DNA of 54,427 nt from CAYXZO01 sp964469505 (GTDB lineage Bacteria > Fidelibacterota > UBA8477 > JABMPR01). The notes under the pieces are model-generated. The model was not told the origin of the DNA. It made no database searches and was given only the letters and a program-made list of their open reading frames with translations. Below are positions 52,505-54,427 of this stretch, in pieces (within the stretch, counting starts at the first letter, position 1; each line of letters starts with the position of its first letter). Made by a program: the position numbers and the translations under genes. The stretch spans positions 1-54,427 of the forward strand of contig CAYXZO010000009.1 of the NCBI GenBank assembly GCA_964469505.1, written 5' to 3'.

Positions 52505-54427
52505 TTAAAACCTGAAACTCAAACCCAGGGTGGGAAAGAAAGGAAACATCGAGGTAGCCTGTACCCGCGACGGTGCCACGCTATGGTCCCATTGGTAGAA
52601 CAGTACATTGAAATGATTCAACAGGTTGATTACTTGAAAGGTGAACTTACCTTGCCAACCGAACCAGTTTAAAGCCCGCTGATATTGGAAATCCAGCCGA
52701 CTATAGTTTGGGAAACGAGCACTGCCGCGGAATCCGGACAGATCATTGATATCGTTGTAAGGGGTAAACCAACCAGCAGTCCAGTTTCCACCATATTGTT
52801 TACCAATAACCGGCGTGTACGGCTGACCAGTGCTCCAATTCCAAGCCAAGCTCAGGCTGTGGCGCGGATTTAGACGGAACATGGCCACCAGTTTCAGGCT
52901 ATGGCGGCGGTCGTAGGAAGGAGGATATTCTTCTCCCTGGTCCGGTTCGATCATTTTATTGCCGTTCAAATCAATGCGTTTTTCTACTTTGCTGTAGCTA
53001 TAGGCCATCCAACCGGTTATACGTCCCAAATTTTTCTTTAATAAAAGTTCGCTTCCGTAGGCCCAACCAGTACCGGTCAGATAATCATCATCTTCGACGT
53101 TTGTTTTCTGGAAGGGGTTGGAATCCAAAAGGTTGGCGTAGGGCTTGTAAAAAACTTCCCAGGACAGTCGATAACCCTCTTCCAGCCAATATTCCACCCC
53201 CGCTACTAGTTGATGAGCCTTTTGGGGAGCGGCATATGAAGGGACTGGGGCCCAGAAATCAACTACCCGCAGGATATCATCATCACTGTTGGTCGTAAAG
53301 ATGAATTGGTGAAATAGTCCCAGACTCAGCTGCAATACCAGATTAGTTGAAAGCCGATATTTTGACCCTATCCGCCAATCCAGAAACCATTTATCAAAAT
53401 AAGAGTAGCGATACAACCGTTCTCCCATCTGCAGGCTGAACAACGGTGAGGGATGCCAAGTATCCTGCACGAAGGCGCTGAAAAGGCGGGGACTATAATT
53501 CTGGCTAAGCATATCGATGGAATCGAGGGAGCTGAGAAAAGAGAAACGGAAGCCAAAGTCGAATGCCTTATAGATCCACCCAAAGCGTATCTCGTGCCGC
53601 CGATTAGGGGTCCAGCTAACTTGCTGTTCTAAAGTTCGATCCTCCAAAGCATCCCGAATTAAGATAGTGGAAGATTCGACCTGAAGGGTATCATTCAGGT
53701 TTTTCCGGGCTTTGAAACGCACTTTGAACCCGTACTCACTGGAAGCTATGCGGGAAGTCAAGATTAAGCGGGGGCCAATGATATTTTTCATGGTGGCGCC
53801 ATAGGCTTTATTGCCCCAAATCCAATGAATACGGAAATCCTGATTCCCCCCAGGTCCGGTAAAAGCTAAGTCCAGATTATCCTGGCTCTGAAAGTATGTA
53901 GCTTGGATGGCCTGCCCCGGTCGGAAGGGGAAGCGCAAATGAAGTTGAGTATCATAGAAAAAATAAGGGATCTCGGGAAGTGTGTCGTTTAGCTCATGGG
54001 CTAGAGCTGCCAGTTGGTCAAAATAGGTGCGGCGTCCAGACAGGGCCCAGGTGACCTGCCGTACCGTACCTTGTAGAAAAAGGTTAGTGGAAAGCAGGGA
54101 AAGGTCAAGCTGGCCGTTAGTTAATTCAGCTATACGGTGTGTATTACCAGAATCGATTTTAGATGGCTGAGTAACGTCAACTCCGGCCTTACTCTGAATG
54201 ACCAGAGCGGATGACAGACGTCCGCCGTATTGGGCCGGTAATCCTCCGGCCAGGAATTCTACCTGCTGTAAAGCGGGCAAATTGAAGGCGGAGAAAATAC
54301 CCCCGAAATGGTAAGGATTATAAATCTCCACTCCATCCAGCAAAATCAGGTTTTCATCAGGACTACCACCGCGAACGATGAGGGCTGCGTTAAAGTCGTT
54401 TTGAGCCGTTACACTGGGCAGGGATTG
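52505..54427 (-). CDS. TonB-dependent outer-membrane receptor (N-terminus beyond the window)
   Basis: The frame is open to the window end. The first visible residues (SLPSVTAQNDFNAALIVRGG-SPDENLILLDGVEIYNPYHFGG) belong to the plug domain of a TonB-dependent receptor, so the signal peptide and any carboxypeptidase-like domain lie beyond base 54427. The remaining 600 or so residues form the beta-barrel, with alternating aromatic strands and a C-terminal aromatic end (FFPTLGLSFRF). It imports a large or scarce substrate through the outer membrane with energy from TonB/ExbBD; the substrate is not visible. The lipoprotein gene follows immediately, making the pair a likely uptake unit. Confidence 0.88.
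   Translation of the reverse strand, partial: QSLPSVTAQNDFNAALIVRGGSPDENLILLDGVEIYNPYHFGGIFSAFNLPALQQVEFLAGGLPAQYGGRLSSALVIQSKAGVDVTQPSKIDSGNTHRIAELTNGQLDLSLLSTNLFLQGTVRQVTWALSGRRTYFDQLAALAHELNDTLPEIPYFFYDTQLHLRFPFRPGQAIQATYFQSQDNLDLAFTGPGGNQDFRIHWIWGNKAYGATMKNIIGPRLILTSRIASSEYGFKVRFKARKNLNDTLQVESSTILIRDALEDRTLEQQVSWTPNRRHEIRFGWIYKAFDFGFRFSFLSSLDSIDMLSQNYSPRLFSAFVQDTWHPSPLFSLQMGERLYRYSYFDKWFLDWRIGSKYRLSTNLVLQLSLGLFHQFIFTTNSDDDILRVVDFWAPVPSYAAPQKAHQLVAGVEYWLEEGYRLSWEVFYKPYANLLDSNPFQKTNVEDDDYLTGTGWAYGSELLLKKNLGRITGWMAYSYSKVEKRIDLNGNKMIEPDQGEEYPPSYDRRHSLKLVAMFRLNPRHSLSLAWNWSTGQPYTPVIGKQYGGNWTAGWFTPYNDINDLSGFRGSARFPNYSRLDFQYQRALNWFGWQGKFTFQVINLLNHFNVLFYQWDHSVAPSRVQATSMFPFFPTLGLSFRF

Noticed and set aside
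1..54427. CRISPR array, phage genes or defence systems
   Set aside because: No regular spaced repeats, Cas proteins, structural phage genes or toxin-antitoxin pairs were found. The YD-repeat-like protein at 42717-43376 has no toxin domain attached.

Overview
The window is about 54 kb of bacterial chromosome at roughly 50% GC by eye. It is gene-dense, and most genes lie on the minus strand in tightly packed runs. The content suggests a Gram-negative member of the FCB assemblage (Bacteroidota, Calditrichota, KSB1, Marinimicrobia and relatives). The reasons are a TonB-dependent receptor paired with a lipoprotein, DUF4159 and DUF4175 envelope proteins, a serine-palmitoyltransferase-like enzyme, many N-terminal signal and lipobox sequences, and a dimeric-type glycyl-tRNA synthetase. 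Several genes have strong Shine-Dalgarno sequences, which is unlike typical Bacteroidota, so a deeper FCB lineage is more likely. I cannot name a genus. No plasmid, phage or CRISPR signature is visible; the only mobile element is one IS481-type insertion sequence.

Layout. 1-6 kb: an M20 peptidase cut by the window start, a secreted endonuclease/phosphatase-family lipoprotein, and a minus-strand trio of an outer-surface protein, an S9 peptidase and a small HAD protein. 6-10.3 kb (plus strand): a LOG protein, an HD-domain protein, and a membrane-anchored protein with seven fibronectin III domains and a sulfatase-modifying-factor-like domain. 10.3-13.6 kb (minus): Nudix hydrolase, MFS transporter, and an alpha-oxoamine synthase resembling serine palmitoyltransferase. 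13.9-17.1 kb (plus): a glycosidase-like lipoprotein and a PAP2 phosphatase. 17.2-19.2 kb: a DNA-binding protein with duplicated helix-turn-helix units and an AT-hook, then the IS481 element, whose transposase carries a nonsense codon. 19.5-21 kb: a diguanylate cyclase with receiver domains.

21.2-31.3 kb is a nine-gene minus-strand run with gaps of 21 bases or less: recJ, fabH, acyl-CoA dehydrogenase, pgpH-like, ybeY, CorC/HlyC-type protein, mazG, macrodomain protein and SDR. It mixes DNA repair, fatty acid metabolism, cyclic-dinucleotide breakdown, rRNA maturation and nucleotide sanitation. Just upstream lie the RNase P RNA, a zinc-ribbon coiled-coil protein, glycyl-tRNA synthetase and topA. 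A small NifX/NafY-like protein with a nine-histidine tail stands alone on the plus strand at 36.7 kb.

37-54.4 kb is a long minus-strand stretch of envelope and secreted proteins: M1 peptidase, beta-propeller protein, LD-carboxypeptidase, TPR proteins, a protein family often labelled asparagine synthetase B, DUF4175, DUF4159, DUF456, a lipoprotein, and a TonB-dependent receptor cut by the window end. The least explained parts are the DUF4159-DUF4175-TPR envelope cluster, the dual-start HTH/AT-hook protein, and the FN3-SUMF1 fusion.
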